A stretch of 64,000 bases of DNA, taken from contig JACPDI010000022.1 in assembly GCA_016184105.1 (NCBI GenBank), positions 124,001-188,000 of the forward strand, given 5' to 3'. The notes beneath the pieces were generated by a model. That model was not told the DNA's origin and did not search any database. It saw only the letters and a program-made list of their open reading frames with translations. The position numbers and the translations under genes are program-made. Of this stretch, positions 55,197 through 63,959 are shown one piece after another (positions within the stretch are counted from its first letter, which is position 1; every line of letters starts with the position of its first letter). Source of the DNA: Acidobacteriota bacterium. GTDB taxonomy: Bacteria > Acidobacteriota > Vicinamibacteria > Vicinamibacterales > 2-12-FULL-66-21.

Positions 55197-55877
55197 ATGA
55201 GCGCACGCGACCGCTTCGGACCGAACCTGCGCCGCATCCGGGAACAGCGCGGCATCTCGCTCGAACACCTCGCCGACCGCACCAACGTGGACGTGGAACT
55301 CTGGGCGGCGCTCGAACGGAACGATGTCTCGCGCTGGCCGTCCGGCATCTTCGCGCGCGCGTTCATCCGCGAGTACGCGCGAGCGATCGGCATGGATCCC
55401 GAGAGCACGGTCGATGAATTCTGCCGGTGCTTCCCGAACGGCGACCGCCGGCGCGGGCACATTCTCCGCGCCGAGGCGGAGCTGCTGGGGCTCGAGTCCG
55501 AGTGGCAGGAGGATCTCGTGGAACCGCTCGAGGATCGGCGCCGCGCGCCATCCGCTCCGGCGGCGCCGAAGCCCGACTCCGGCCGTGAGTCGCTGCTCGC
55601 GCGGCGTTCCCGGCTCGCGGCTGCCGGCCTGGACCTCGTGGTGGCGGCGGCCGGTGGCGCGCTCGTCGCGCGGGCCGACGACGCGCCGATCTGGCCGGTG
55701 GTTGGCGCCGTTGCCCTCGCGTATCACACGATCGGGCTCATCTTCCTCGGATCGACCGCCGGGTCCGCGGCTGTTTCCCTGTGGCTGCGCCACTCGGCGG
55801 GCGCCGAGCTCAAACGCATTCCGCCGGTTGCGTTCCCGCGGCTGCGGCGGCATGCCCGCGCCGCCGCGCGCTCATAG
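55197..55877 (+). CDS. RodZ-like helix-turn-helix membrane protein
   Basis: A 226-residue protein. The N-terminal HTH_25/Xre-type domain (3-75; FGPNLRRIREQRGISLEHLA, DVSRWPSGIFARAFIREYARAIG) resembles RodZ cytoplasmic domains. A linker (125-145) and two hydrophobic segments (about 148-200) follow, but no RodZ periplasmic domain is seen. Function unknown: either a membrane-bound regulator or a RodZ relative. ATG at 55197 is preferred over the longer frame from 55140. Confidence 0.8.
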   Translation: MSARDRFGPNLRRIREQRGISLEHLADRTNVDVELWAALERNDVSRWPSGIFARAFIREYARAIGMDPESTVDEFCRCFPNGDRRRGHILRAEAELLGLESEWQEDLVEPLEDRRRAPSAPAAPKPDSGRESLLARRSRLAAAGLDLVVAAAGGALVARADDAPIWPVVGAVALAYHTIGLIFLGSTAGSAAVSLWLRHSAGAELKRIPPVAFPRLRRHARAAARS

Positions 55878-55986
55878 GTGTGCGGACGGCGCGCGACCGC
55901 ACGCACACGCCCGTCCAGAGGTCTCGAAACCCCCGTAAAACCGCGAGGCGCCGGGCGGCCCAACCGTTGCAGTACTTCGGTACGCT

Positions 55987-56199
55987 ATGGTCTGGTTTCT
56001 GGAACGCAACGACGATGTCATGGCCTGCGAGGTCCGCAAGGCGCCTGACGGCACGTTCGTGTACGAAGTCACGGTGTCAGGCGGGCAGACGCGAGTGCGT
56101 CGCTTCGACCGTCCCACCCCCTTCATCGACGGGTATCTCCAGGAACAGCAGGATTTTCGGCGCCAGGGCTGGCGCCCCCGGCTGCTGACGATGCGCTAG
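55987..56199 (+). CDS. Hypothetical 70-residue protein
   Basis: MVWFLERNDDVMACEVRKAP opens a compact all-beta protein (FVYEVTVSGGQTRVRRFD) ending in a basic helix. No family recognised, but codon use is like its neighbours and the sequence is not low complexity. It lies between the RodZ-like gene and crcB in the same direction with no clear operon signal. Confidence 0.6.
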   Translation: MVWFLERNDDVMACEVRKAPDGTFVYEVTVSGGQTRVRRFDRPTPFIDGYLQEQQDFRRQGWRPRLLTMR

Positions 56200-56239
56200 G
56201 CCGTTCGGCCGCTTTCGCCTTCCTGTTACGATAGCAGGC

Positions 56240-56620
56240 ATGCTCTGGAGGCATGTCGCGCTCGTGGCGCTCGGCGGCGCCATTGGCTCGGCGTCGCGAT
56301 ATCTGCTCGCCGGTGCCGTGCACCACGTCGCTCCCTCCACCTTTCCCTACGGAACGTTCGTCGTCAACGTGATGGGCTGCCTCGCGTTCGGTCTCCTCGC
56401 GGGCGTATCGGAGGAGCGTGCCCTGGTGCTGCCGCCGGTACGCGTGTTCCTGCTCGTGGGGATTCTTGGCGGCTTTACCACCTTCTCGTCGTTCACCTAC
56501 GAGACGTTCTCGCTGATGCGTGACGGGCAGGCGGGCGCGGCATTCGCCAACGCCGCCGGGCAGGTGCTGGCCGGATTCGCCGCGCTCTGGGCGGGCTACG
56601 TGCTGACGCGCATCGGCTAG
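56240..56620 (+). CDS. crcB: Fluoride exporter CrcB/Fluc
   Basis: A 126-residue, four-TM fluoride channel subunit. Signature motifs are ALGGAIGSASRYLLA, YGTFVVNVMGCLAFGLL (conserved Asn) and GGFTTFSSFTYETF (TTFSSF core with Na+/F- site residues). Active as an antiparallel dimer. It is followed 11 bases later by a DUF190 gene, a frequent partner. No fluoride riboswitch could be seen in the 40 bases upstream. Confidence 0.95.
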   Translation: MLWRHVALVALGGAIGSASRYLLAGAVHHVAPSTFPYGTFVVNVMGCLAFGLLAGVSEERALVLPPVRVFLLVGILGGFTTFSSFTYETFSLMRDGQAGAAFANAAGQVLAGFAALWAGYVLTRIG

Positions 56621-56631
56621 CGAGGTTCAAC

Positions 56632-56976
56632 GTGTCGATTCCAACCGAGGGCAAGCTGCTCCGCATCTTCATCGGCGAAAGCGATCGGTGGCATGGCAAA
56701 CCGCTGTACGAAGCGATCGTCGAAGAGGCGCGCCGCCGCGGGCTCGCCGGGGCGACGGCGTGGAAGGGATTCATGGGATTCGGCGCCCACAGCCGGATGC
56801 ACACCGCGAAGATTCTTCGCCTGTCCGAGGATCTGCCGGTGCTGATCGAGATCGTGGACTCAGCGGAGAAGATCGAGGCCTTCCTGCCGGATCTCGACGC
56901 GATGGTGACCGAGGGGCTGGTCACCCTGGAGCGCGCCGAGGTCATTCTGTATCGGGCCCCGCAGCAGCCCCGTTGA
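56632..56976 (+). CDS. DUF190 protein (PII-like, CrcB-associated)
   Basis: A 114-residue ferredoxin-like protein of the DUF190 family: GKLLRIFIGESDRWHGKPLYEAIVEEARRRGLAGATAWKG, then GAHSRMHTAKILRLSEDLPVLIEIVDSAEKIEAFLPDLD. The family often neighbours crcB and is thought to have a sensory or accessory role in fluoride tolerance. GTG start 11 bases after crcB. Confidence 0.9.
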   Translation: MSIPTEGKLLRIFIGESDRWHGKPLYEAIVEEARRRGLAGATAWKGFMGFGAHSRMHTAKILRLSEDLPVLIEIVDSAEKIEAFLPDLDAMVTEGLVTLERAEVILYRAPQQPR

Positions 56977-57017
56977 GAGACGGGCCGCTGGGACACGGGA
57001 GTTCGCCGGGAGAAACG

Positions 57018-57236
57018 CTACCGGCACTCCTCGTTCGAGCAGCAGCAGCTGTCCGCGCGGTCGCGGGCCTGCCAGCGCTCGCACGTGCGGCACACCCGGG
57101 TATCCGGGATCGGACGGAAGCTGCCCGACGAGCGGCAGCTCCAGGGATAGTCCCACGCGTCGAGCCACTGCGGTGCGGCCAGGAACAGGGTCGCCTCAGC
57201 CCAGCGGCACTGCTGCACGTTGCGATCGATCTTCAT
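57018..57236 (-). CDS. Small cysteine-rich protein, unknown
   Basis: A 72-residue protein MKIDRNVQQCRWAEATLF onward, with nine cysteines concentrated in the second half (YPWSCRSS, RVCRTCERW, SCCCSNEECR). The pattern suggests zinc or Fe-S binding. No family recognised. It is probably a separate gene; the adjacent 57237-57406 region has hairpins but no frame. Confidence 0.6.
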   Translation of the reverse strand: MKIDRNVQQCRWAEATLFLAAPQWLDAWDYPWSCRSSGSFRPIPDTRVCRTCERWQARDRADSCCCSNEECR

Positions 57237-57406
57237 GCGAACGACTCCCCGTGACCCACCCGGGTTCGCAAGCCCAGTACCGCGCGGATTTCGGCAGTAA
57301 TCCGCGCCCCGGGGAGCCCCCCCGGGCGAACACGCCGGAATCCCGGCAGGCGCCCCGATTATCCTCCAGATGCCAGCCCGGCACGCATCAACGTTCGGGC
57401 CCGGCG

Positions 57407-58650
57407 TCAGGCGACCGCCGGGACGCGCAGCCTGGCGTTCATGAGCTCCGCCAGGTCCGGCTGCCCGATCTCCTGCAGCTCGTAGCGAACGCGCACCGTC
57501 GGCTTCTCGATCTTCAGGACCCGGGTCAGGTCGATCGGGGTGCCGATCACCACGACATCGCACGGCACCGTGTTGATCGTCGCCTGCAGGTCCGCGATCT
57601 GTTCCTCGCCGTACCCCATGGCCGGCAGCAGCGTGCCGATCTCCGGGTATCTCCGGAACGTCTCGGTGATCGTGCCGACCGTGTAGGGCCGCGGATCGAC
57701 GATCTCGCGCGCCGGCCGGCAAGGCGATCGGGGTGGTCCAGGAACACCGGGGAGGCGGCCTCCACGATCGGTGCGTCCCTGTTGACGCGGCGGATGTTCT
57801 CGCGCAGCCGGTTGACCGAGTCCAGGTCCGCCGAGTCCACCTTGTTGATCACGACCACGTCCGCCATCCGGAGGTTGGTCTCCCCTGGGTAGTAGGTCAG
57901 CTCGTTTCCCACGCGGAGCGGATCGGTCACGACGATCGCGAGATCCGGTTTGTAGAACGGCGTGTCGTTATTGCCGCCGTCCCAGATCACGACGTCCGCC
58001 TCGGCCTGCGCCTGCTCGAGGATGGCGCGGTAATCGACCCCGGCGTAGACGATCGTGCCGCTGACGATGTGGGGCTCGTATTCCTCGATCTCTTCGATGG
58101 TGCAGTCGTGCCGCTTCAAATCTTCGAGCGTGGCGAAGCGCTGGACCCGTTGCTTCGCGAGATCCCCGTACGGCATTGGATGCCTCACCGCCGCCACCTT
58201 CAGCCCGCGGCCGCGCAGCAGCGCCGCGACCCGGCGCGTCGTCTGGCTCTTGCCCGAGCCCGTCCTGACGGCGCAGACCGACACGACCGGCCTGGTGCTT
58301 TTAATCATCGTGGTCGTCGCCGACAGCACCTTGAAATCGGCGCCTGCCGCGTTGACGAGCGACGCGCGGTCCATGACGTAGTTGTAGGCCACGTCGCTGT
58401 AGGCAAACACCACTTCGCTGACGCCGTGCGCCCGGATGAGCGCCTCGAGCTCGCTCTCGGCGTGGATCGGGATGCCCTCCGGATAGAGCCGGCCCGCCAG
58501 CCCCGCGGGATACCGGCGGTCGTCGATGTTCGGGATCTGCGTGGCCGTGAACGCGACGACCTCGTAGCGGTCGTTGTCACGATAGAGCACGTTGAAATCA
58601 TGGAAGTCGCGCCCGGCGGCGCCCATGATGATCGTCCTGGTCCGCTCCAT
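57407..58650 (-). pseudogene. Cyclic 2,3-diphosphoglycerate synthase-like protein, frameshifted
   Basis: From ATG 58650 the frame reads an N-terminal Rossmann domain (IIMGAAGRDFHDFNVLYRDN) and a P-loop (VSVCAVRTGSGKSQTTRRV). WDGGNNDTPFYKPDLAIVVTDP, GETNLRMADVVVINKVDSAD and VFLDHPDRLAGRR complete this part. Homology then switches to another frame (EIVDPRPYTVGTITETFRRY, MGYGEEQIADLQATINTVPC, to the stop at 57407). A single-base loss in the GC-rich tract near 57715-57730 explains it. Either a real pseudogene or a sequence error. ATG overlaps the stop of the aminotransferase gene. Confidence 0.8.
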
Positions 58651-59852
58651 CACAGCACCTTCCGCAGTTTGTCGACTGCCCAGTCGATTTCCTGTTTCGT
58701 AATCACGAGCGGCGGCGCGAGGCGAATCACGCGGTCGTGGGTTTCCTTGCAGAGCATGCCTTCGCTCTTGAGCCGCTGGCAGTAAGGACGCGCGGCGCCG
58801 TGCAGCTCGATGCCAATCCAGAGCCCGCGCCCGCGGATCTCTTTCACCGCGTTCGACTGAATCGTGTGGAGCTGCTCGAGGAGGTACGCGCCGAGCTGGG
58901 CGGAACGCTCGACGAGGTGCTCGTCCACCAGCACGCGCAGCGCCGCGCGGGCGACGGCGCACGCCAGCGGGTTGCCGCCGAACGTGCTGCCGTGGTCGCC
59001 CGGCTTGAACACGCCGAGCACCTCCTTGCGCGCGAGGACGGCGGACACGGGGTAGAAGCCGCCGGAGAGTGCCTTGCCAACGATGATCGCGTCGGGTTCG
59101 ATTCCCTCGTGCTGGTACGCGAAGAGCCGGCCGGTGCGGCCGAGGCCCGCCTGGATCTCGTCGGCGATGAACAGCACGTTGTGCTCGCGGCACATCTGCT
59201 CCGCCTGCTTCAGGAAGCCGTCAGGCGGAATGACGATGCCCGCCTCCCCCTGGATCGGTTCGACGAGAAACGCGCACGTGTTGGGGGTGATCGCCTCCCG
59301 CAGCGCGTCAGCATCGCCATACGGAACGACGCGGAAGCCGGGCGTCAGGGGGCCGAACCCCGCGCGGTACTGCTCGTCGGTCGAGAAGGAGATGATCGCA
59401 ATCGTCCGGCCGTGGAAGTTGCCGGCGCAGACGATGATCTCCGCGCACCCGTCCGGGATGCCCTTGACCGTGTATCCCCACTTGCGCGCCGCCTTGAGCG
59501 CGGTCTCCACCGCTTCGGCGCCCGAGTTCATCGGCAGCGCCATGTCCATTCCGGTGAGATCGTGCAGGTCCTTGCAGAGCAGCGGCAGCTGATCGTTGCG
59601 GAACGCGCGCGAGGTCAGCGTGACGCGCCTGGCCTGCTCGACGAACGCCGCGAGAATCCGCGGATGGCAATGCCCCTGGTTGACCGCCGAGTACGCGGCG
59701 AGGCAGTCCAGGTATTTCTTCCCGTCGACGTCCCATACCCACGCGCCCTGGGCGCGCTCGACGATGACGTCGAGGGGGTGGTAGTTGTGCGCGCCGAATT
59801 CCTCTTCGAGACCGATGTAATCGACCGTCTGCATGGGGACCCCACTGGTCAT
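58650..59852 (-). CDS. rocD: Ornithine aminotransferase
   Basis: PLP enzyme converting ornithine and 2-oxoglutarate to glutamate semialdehyde and glutamate. About 400 residues: [63 protein letters not shown], and PLP-binding Lys in [17 protein letters not shown]. Starts at 59852 or 59834 are both possible. The gene overlaps its neighbours on both sides (stop/start codons), so it belongs to the carbamoyl-phosphate/ornithine operon. Confidence 0.94.
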   Translation of the reverse strand: MTSGVPMQTVDYIGLEEEFGAHNYHPLDVIVERAQGAWVWDVDGKKYLDCLAAYSAVNQGHCHPRILAAFVEQARRVTLTSRAFRNDQLPLLCKDLHDLTGMDMALPMNSGAEAVETALKAARKWGYTVKGIPDGCAEIIVCAGNFHGRTIAIISFSTDEQYRAGFGPLTPGFRVVPYGDADALREAITPNTCAFLVEPIQGEAGIVIPPDGFLKQAEQMCREHNVLFIADEIQAGLGRTGRLFAYQHEGIEPDAIIVGKALSGGFYPVSAVLARKEVLGVFKPGDHGSTFGGNPLACAVARAALRVLVDEHLVERSAQLGAYLLEQLHTIQSNAVKEIRGRGLWIGIELHGAARPYCQRLKSEGMLCKETHDRVIRLAPPLVITKQEIDWAVDKLRKVL

Positions 59853-59853
59853 G

Positions 59854-60771
59854 TCACGACACGCCGTCAAACAACATCGACAGCAGCGCCATCCGGACGT
59901 AGAGCCCGTTGGTCGCCTGCTGGAAGTACCGCGCGCGCGGATCCTCGTCGACCGTGCGGTCCAGCTCGACGGTGCGCGGCAGGGGATGAAGGATCCGCGC
60001 GTCCTTCTTCATCGCGCGCACGAGGCCGGCGTCGATCGCGTAGCGCCGCAGGCTGGCACGCTCGCGAACGCGGTCCGGCATGATGCGCGTCTGGTAGATC
60101 ACGTCCGCCTCGCCGATCACCCGGGTGATGTCCGGCTGCTGCTCGTACCAGGTGCCGTGGCGCTCCAGGTGCTCGAGGATGTCGGGCTGCATCTGCACTT
60201 CCGGCGGGCTCACGAAGTGGATCTTCACGCGATCGAACTTGCTGAGCAGGTACGCGAGCGAGCGCACGGTGCGCCCGCGATCCAGCTCGCCGATCATGGC
60301 GATCGAGAGCCCGTCGAGCGCGCCTCGCTCGCGCCAGATCGTGTAGAGGTCGAGCAGCGCCTGGGTCGGGTGCTGCCCGCCGTTGCCGTCGCCGGCGTTG
60401 ATGACGGGAACCGGCGAGACGGCCGCGGCGCGCGAGGCGCCGTCCTGCTCGCTGTGCCGGAGCACGATGACATCCGAGATGCCGCCGATGATCCGGATCG
60501 TGTCCTCGAGCTGCTCCCCCTCGATTTCCGACGAAAAGGCGCGCGGCTGCTCGGTCGAGAGGACCTGCCCGCCCAGCCGGTGCATCGCCGCCTCGAACGA
60601 GAGGCGCGTGCGCGTCGACGGCTGGTAGAACAGCGTCGCCATGATGCGGTCGCGGTAGTCCAGCGTGCCGCCGCGCGCCACGACGCGCTCCATGCGGCGC
60701 GACCGCTCGAACAGCTCGAGGAGCAGCGGCACGGTGAACTGCTGCGACTCGACGACGTGCGTCAGCGGCAT
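59854..60771 (-). CDS. Aspartate-carbamoyltransferase-like enzyme with altered active-site residues
   Basis: A 305-residue transcarbamoylase most like PyrB catalytic chains: STRTR carbamoyl-phosphate motif ([20 protein letters not shown]), LRHSEQDGA (equal to Arg105), [14 protein letters not shown] (His134), GRTVRSL (Arg167), LHPLPR and [20 protein letters not shown]. In the 80s loop the catalytic Lys (Lys84 in E. coli) is Glu ([12 protein letters not shown]). In the aspartate loop TRVQ is TRIM, so Gln231 becomes Met. It may use another amino substrate than aspartate (inference). It lies between carbamate kinase and ornithine aminotransferase genes. Confidence 0.85.
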   Translation of the reverse strand: MPLTHVVESQQFTVPLLLELFERSRRMERVVARGGTLDYRDRIMATLFYQPSTRTRLSFEAAMHRLGGQVLSTEQPRAFSSEIEGEQLEDTIRIIGGISDVIVLRHSEQDGASRAAAVSPVPVINAGDGNGGQHPTQALLDLYTIWRERGALDGLSIAMIGELDRGRTVRSLAYLLSKFDRVKIHFVSPPEVQMQPDILEHLERHGTWYEQQPDITRVIGEADVIYQTRIMPDRVRERASLRRYAIDAGLVRAMKKDARILHPLPRTVELDRTVDEDPRARYFQQATNGLYVRMALLSMLFDGVS

Positions 60772-60773
60772 GG

Positions 60774-61733
60774 TCAGCGCCTCCCCGTCACCGCACGGGC
60801 CCGCACCACGTGCGTGCCCGCTTTGCCGTGAATGCCGTCGAGCAGCCGCTCGTACGACGTGATCAGCGCGCGCCCGCTCCCCTGCTCGACGAACGCCAGG
60901 GCGGCGGCGATCTTCGGGCCCATGTTGCCCGGCGGAAAGTGTCCGGCGTCGTACAGCTGCCGCAGCTCCGCCGCGTCGATTTCGTCGAGCGCGCGCTGCC
61001 CGGGCCTGCGGTAGTCCACGTACACGCGGTCCACGCCGGTCGCCATCACGAGCAGGTCGGCCTGCAGCCTCAGCGCGAGGAGCCGCGAGGCGCTGTCCTT
61101 GTCGATCACCGCGTCCACGCCGGTGAAATGGCCGTTCTCGCGGACGACGGGAATGCCGCCGCCGCCGCAGGCAATCACGAGGGCGCCGGACCGCACGAGC
61201 GTGCGGATCGCCGACTCCTCGATGATCTCGATCGGCCGAGGCGAGGGCACGACCCGGCGCCATCCGCGGGCGGCATCGTCCACGACCGCCCAGCCGAACT
61301 GCGCGCGGCGCACCTCGGCATCGCGCTGCGTGTAGAAAGGACCAATCGGCTTGGTCGGGTTCGTCATCGCCGGGTCGTCCTTGGCGACGACCACCTGGGT
61401 GAGCAGCGACACGACGGGCCGCTTCAATCCGGCGAACGAGAGCCGCTCGGCCAGCGCCTGCTGCAGGAGGTACCCGATCTCTCCCTGCGTGGCGGCGACG
61501 CACACGTCGAGCGGTAGACGGTAGGCCTCGTCGGCCGCCCGTTCCGAGCGCAGGAGGGCCGCGCCCACCTGCGGGCCGTTGCCGTGCGTGATGACGAGGT
61601 CGTAGCCCTCGGCAATCAGCGCCACCAGCGCGTCGGCCGTGCGCCGCACGTTCGCCATCTGCTCGGCGATCGTCCCCTTCTCGCCGGCGCGAATGAGCGA
61701 ATTGCCGCCGATGGCGACGACTGCCGTAGGCAT
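60774..61733 (-). CDS. arcC: Carbamate kinase
   Basis: Makes ATP from carbamoyl phosphate, or the reverse. The 319-residue protein: VVAIGGNSLIRAGEKG, VITHGNGPQVGAALL, the C-terminal kinase region with IACGGGGIPVV, VDAVIDKDSASRLLA and HFPPGNMGPKIAAAL. All nucleotide-binding motifs look intact. ATG at 61733 overlaps the stop of the OTC gene (TGATG). Between OTC and another transcarbamoylase, it consumes the carbamoyl phosphate pool. Confidence 0.95.
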   Translation of the reverse strand: MPTAVVAIGGNSLIRAGEKGTIAEQMANVRRTADALVALIAEGYDLVITHGNGPQVGAALLRSERAADEAYRLPLDVCVAATQGEIGYLLQQALAERLSFAGLKRPVVSLLTQVVVAKDDPAMTNPTKPIGPFYTQRDAEVRRAQFGWAVVDDAARGWRRVVPSPRPIEIIEESAIRTLVRSGALVIACGGGGIPVVRENGHFTGVDAVIDKDSASRLLALRLQADLLVMATGVDRVYVDYRRPGQRALDEIDAAELRQLYDAGHFPPGNMGPKIAAALAFVEQGSGRALITSYERLLDGIHGKAGTHVVRARAVTGRR

Positions 61734-62650
61734 CAGCGCATCACCGAGTACAGGATGGCCTTCTGCGCGTGAAGGCGGTTCTCCGCCTGCTGGAACACGA
61801 CGGACCGCGGCGAGTCGATCACCTCCGGGGCGACTTCCTCGCCGCGGTGCGCCGGCAGGCAATGCATGAAGATGGCGTCATTCCCGGCCTTCGCCATCAG
61901 CGCGGCGTTCACCTGGTACGGCGCGAAGATGCCCTTCCGCTGCTCCGCCTCCGCTTCCTGCCCCATGCTCGCCCACACGTCGGTGTAGACGACATCCGCG
62001 CCGCGCACCGCCTCGAACGGATCGTTGGTGACCGTGCAGATCGAACCGGTCGCCGGGGCGTTCTCCTGCACCCAGGCCATCACCTCGGGGGCAGGCTCGT
62101 AGCCGCGCGGCGTGCCGACGCTCACGTGCGCGCCGAACCGGGCGCCGGCAAACAGCAGCGAGTTCGCCACGTTGTTGCCGTCGCCGACGTAGGCCACCTT
62201 GATGCCGCGCAGGCGCCCTTTCAGTTCGAGGATGGTCAGGTAGTCGGCCATCGCCTGGCACGGATGGCTGAAATCGGTGAGCCCGTTGATGATCGGCACC
62301 GCGGCGTGCTGCGCCATGGACTCGACGATCTCGTGGGCGAAGGTGCGGACCATGATGGCCTGCACCATCCGCTCGAGGTTCTTCGCGACGTCGTACGCCG
62401 ACTCGCGCTTGCCGAGATTGATTTCGGCGGGCGAGAGATACACGGAAAACCCGCCGAGCTGCTGGATGCCGACGTCGAACGAGACGCGCGTGCGCAGGGA
62501 CGGCTTTTCGAAAATGAGAGCGAGGGTCTGCCCCTTCAGCGAGGCGGTGTACTGGCCCGGCTGTGCCTTGATCTCACGCGCAAGGGTCAGCAGGCCGGAC
62601 AGCTCTTCGGAAGTAAACTGGCGAATCGAAAGGAAATCTCTCCCGCGCAC
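61733..62650 (-). CDS. argF: Ornithine carbamoyltransferase
   Basis: A 305-residue transcarbamoylase: carbamoyl-phosphate site FEKPSLRTRVSFDVG, HPCQAMADYLTI, ornithine-binding DVWASMGQE and catalytic HCLPAHRGEEV. Because carbamate kinase and ornithine aminotransferase follow, it probably works catabolically (citrulline to ornithine plus carbamoyl phosphate), although an anabolic role cannot be excluded. No arginine deiminase gene is in view. The GTG at 62650 is preferred for AGGAG upstream. First gene of the operon. Confidence 0.95.
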   Translation of the reverse strand: MRGRDFLSIRQFTSEELSGLLTLAREIKAQPGQYTASLKGQTLALIFEKPSLRTRVSFDVGIQQLGGFSVYLSPAEINLGKRESAYDVAKNLERMVQAIMVRTFAHEIVESMAQHAAVPIINGLTDFSHPCQAMADYLTILELKGRLRGIKVAYVGDGNNVANSLLFAGARFGAHVSVGTPRGYEPAPEVMAWVQENAPATGSICTVTNDPFEAVRGADVVYTDVWASMGQEAEAEQRKGIFAPYQVNAALMAKAGNDAIFMHCLPAHRGEEVAPEVIDSPRSVVFQQAENRLHAQKAILYSVMR

Positions 62651-62816
62651 GGTGCTCCTCACGTCTTCTGCGCGCACCGGCCGCTCCGGCCGCCGCGCGC
62701 AAAAAAGTGGCCGCGTGTGGCGGGCTGACCGTGCGCGGCTCTGTTGAAAATTGTAACGTCGCTTTTTAAAATAGCCGGTTTTCTGGGGAAATCGTTCAGG
62801 TATTCACCGGCGCGGA

Positions 62817-62854
62817 GTGCATATGCACAAGAGTATTCACGGTGCCGGAATACT
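62817..62854. promoter_or_regulatory. Symmetric sites upstream of the OTC operon
   Basis: The palindrome GTGCATATGCAC (62817-62828) is followed by AGTATTC, 9 bases, GAATACT (62832-62854). The half-site GTGAATAC occurs twice reading leftward, once here and once near 62800-62807. The region is AT-rich and precedes the OTC start by about 170-200 bases. Arginine-regulator binding is possible because TGAATA resembles an ARG-box half, but unproven. Confidence 0.4.
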
Positions 62855-62874
62855 TATCCAGCGCTTGCCAAGGG

Positions 62875-63912
62875 TTACGCGCGTTCGGTCAGTGTCTCAT
62901 CGCCTGGATGGTGCGGCCGCAGCGCCGCCCGCGCCCGGTTGATGGCGGCGCCCACGCGCAGCGACGCCTGGTAGATCGCGCCTACGCGGATGTGGCCGGG
63001 CAGCCGATGCTGCGCGACCGCTTCGAGCGCCGCGGAGGCCACGCATCCGCAGTTGGCGCAATCCGGCCGCCCGCCAAGCTGGCACGGCACGACGTGCGTG
63101 GCCAGGTCCGCCGAATAGCACGCCGTCGTCCGGGCGAACGTGCAGGCGGCCGGCTCGGTGGGGGGCGATGCGTAGGCCTTGATGAGCCCCTCGGGCAAAT
63201 CGAGCCTGGGGAACAGCGGCCTGAGGCGCAGCAGCTCGGCGACCACGCGCGCGCGGTCCGCCTTCGTGAGGCGCTCGTCCGAGATCTCGCCGATCTGCGG
63301 CGTGTAGAGGCTGATCCAGACGCGCTTGGTTTCCGGGCGATCCGACCAGAAGCGCAGGAACTCCTCGATGTAGCCGTCGCGGCGCACCTGCTGGCGCGTC
63401 ACCGTGCAGTGCACGGTGACCTGGTGCCCCTCGATGTGCTTCAGGATCCGGGCGTAGGTCGCGGGCGCGCGGCGCGCGTCGTGCTCCGGCTGCAGGCCGT
63501 CGATTGACACCGTGACGTTCAGGCGGGGAATGCGCGCCCAGCGTTCGGGAATCGGCCGCACGGCGCTCGTCACCACCTGCGTGTGGATGCCCATCTCCGC
63601 CAGCTGCGGGAGCAGCGCGTCCAGCTCGCGGTAGCGCACGAGCGGCTCGCCGCCGATGATCGAGAGGTGGACCGGATCGTGACGACGGACGAGCGCGAGC
63701 ACGCCGTCGATCAACTCCTGGCCTTTCAGGTCACGCACCTGCCGGAGCGTGACGGCGCCGCCGAGGTGCTCGTCGCCATAGGCGTAGCAGCCCGGGCAGC
63801 GAAGCGGGCACTCCTTCGTGATCTCGATCGAGACCGTGGGCGCCCGTCCGGCCAGGATCTTTCCCCATGCCCGGATCACGCCCCGTGCAAGATCGGTCTT
63901 CCCCGTCCCCAT
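62875..63912 (-). CDS. Radical SAM protein with C-terminal cysteines
   Basis: A 345-residue radical SAM enzyme: cluster motif Cys35-x3-Cys39-x2-Cys42 (KECPLRCPGCYAYG), GGEPL motif (IIGGEPLVRY) and later TVSIDGLQPEHDARR. The C-terminal region has an extra cysteine set (CTFARTTACYS, VVPCQLGGRPDCANCGC), perhaps a SPASM-like auxiliary cluster. Substrate unknown; similar proteins modify peptides or prepare cofactors. No obvious precursor peptide is adjacent. Starts at 63912 or 63936. Divergent from the frame that begins at 63960. Confidence 0.88.
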   Translation of the reverse strand: MGTGKTDLARGVIRAWGKILAGRAPTVSIEITKECPLRCPGCYAYGDEHLGGAVTLRQVRDLKGQELIDGVLALVRRHDPVHLSIIGGEPLVRYRELDALLPQLAEMGIHTQVVTSAVRPIPERWARIPRLNVTVSIDGLQPEHDARRAPATYARILKHIEGHQVTVHCTVTRQQVRRDGYIEEFLRFWSDRPETKRVWISLYTPQIGEISDERLTKADRARVVAELLRLRPLFPRLDLPEGLIKAYASPPTEPAACTFARTTACYSADLATHVVPCQLGGRPDCANCGCVASAALEAVAQHRLPGHIRVGAIYQASLRVGAAINRARAALRPHHPGDETLTERA

Positions 63913-63959
63913 GCGGACTAGGGTATCACCATGCATCGGGAATGATAGGATGTGCTGCC

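Noticed and set aside
56200-56239. Fluoride riboswitch before crcB
   Set aside because: Only 40 bases separate the genes and the conserved crcB-motif bases are not present.
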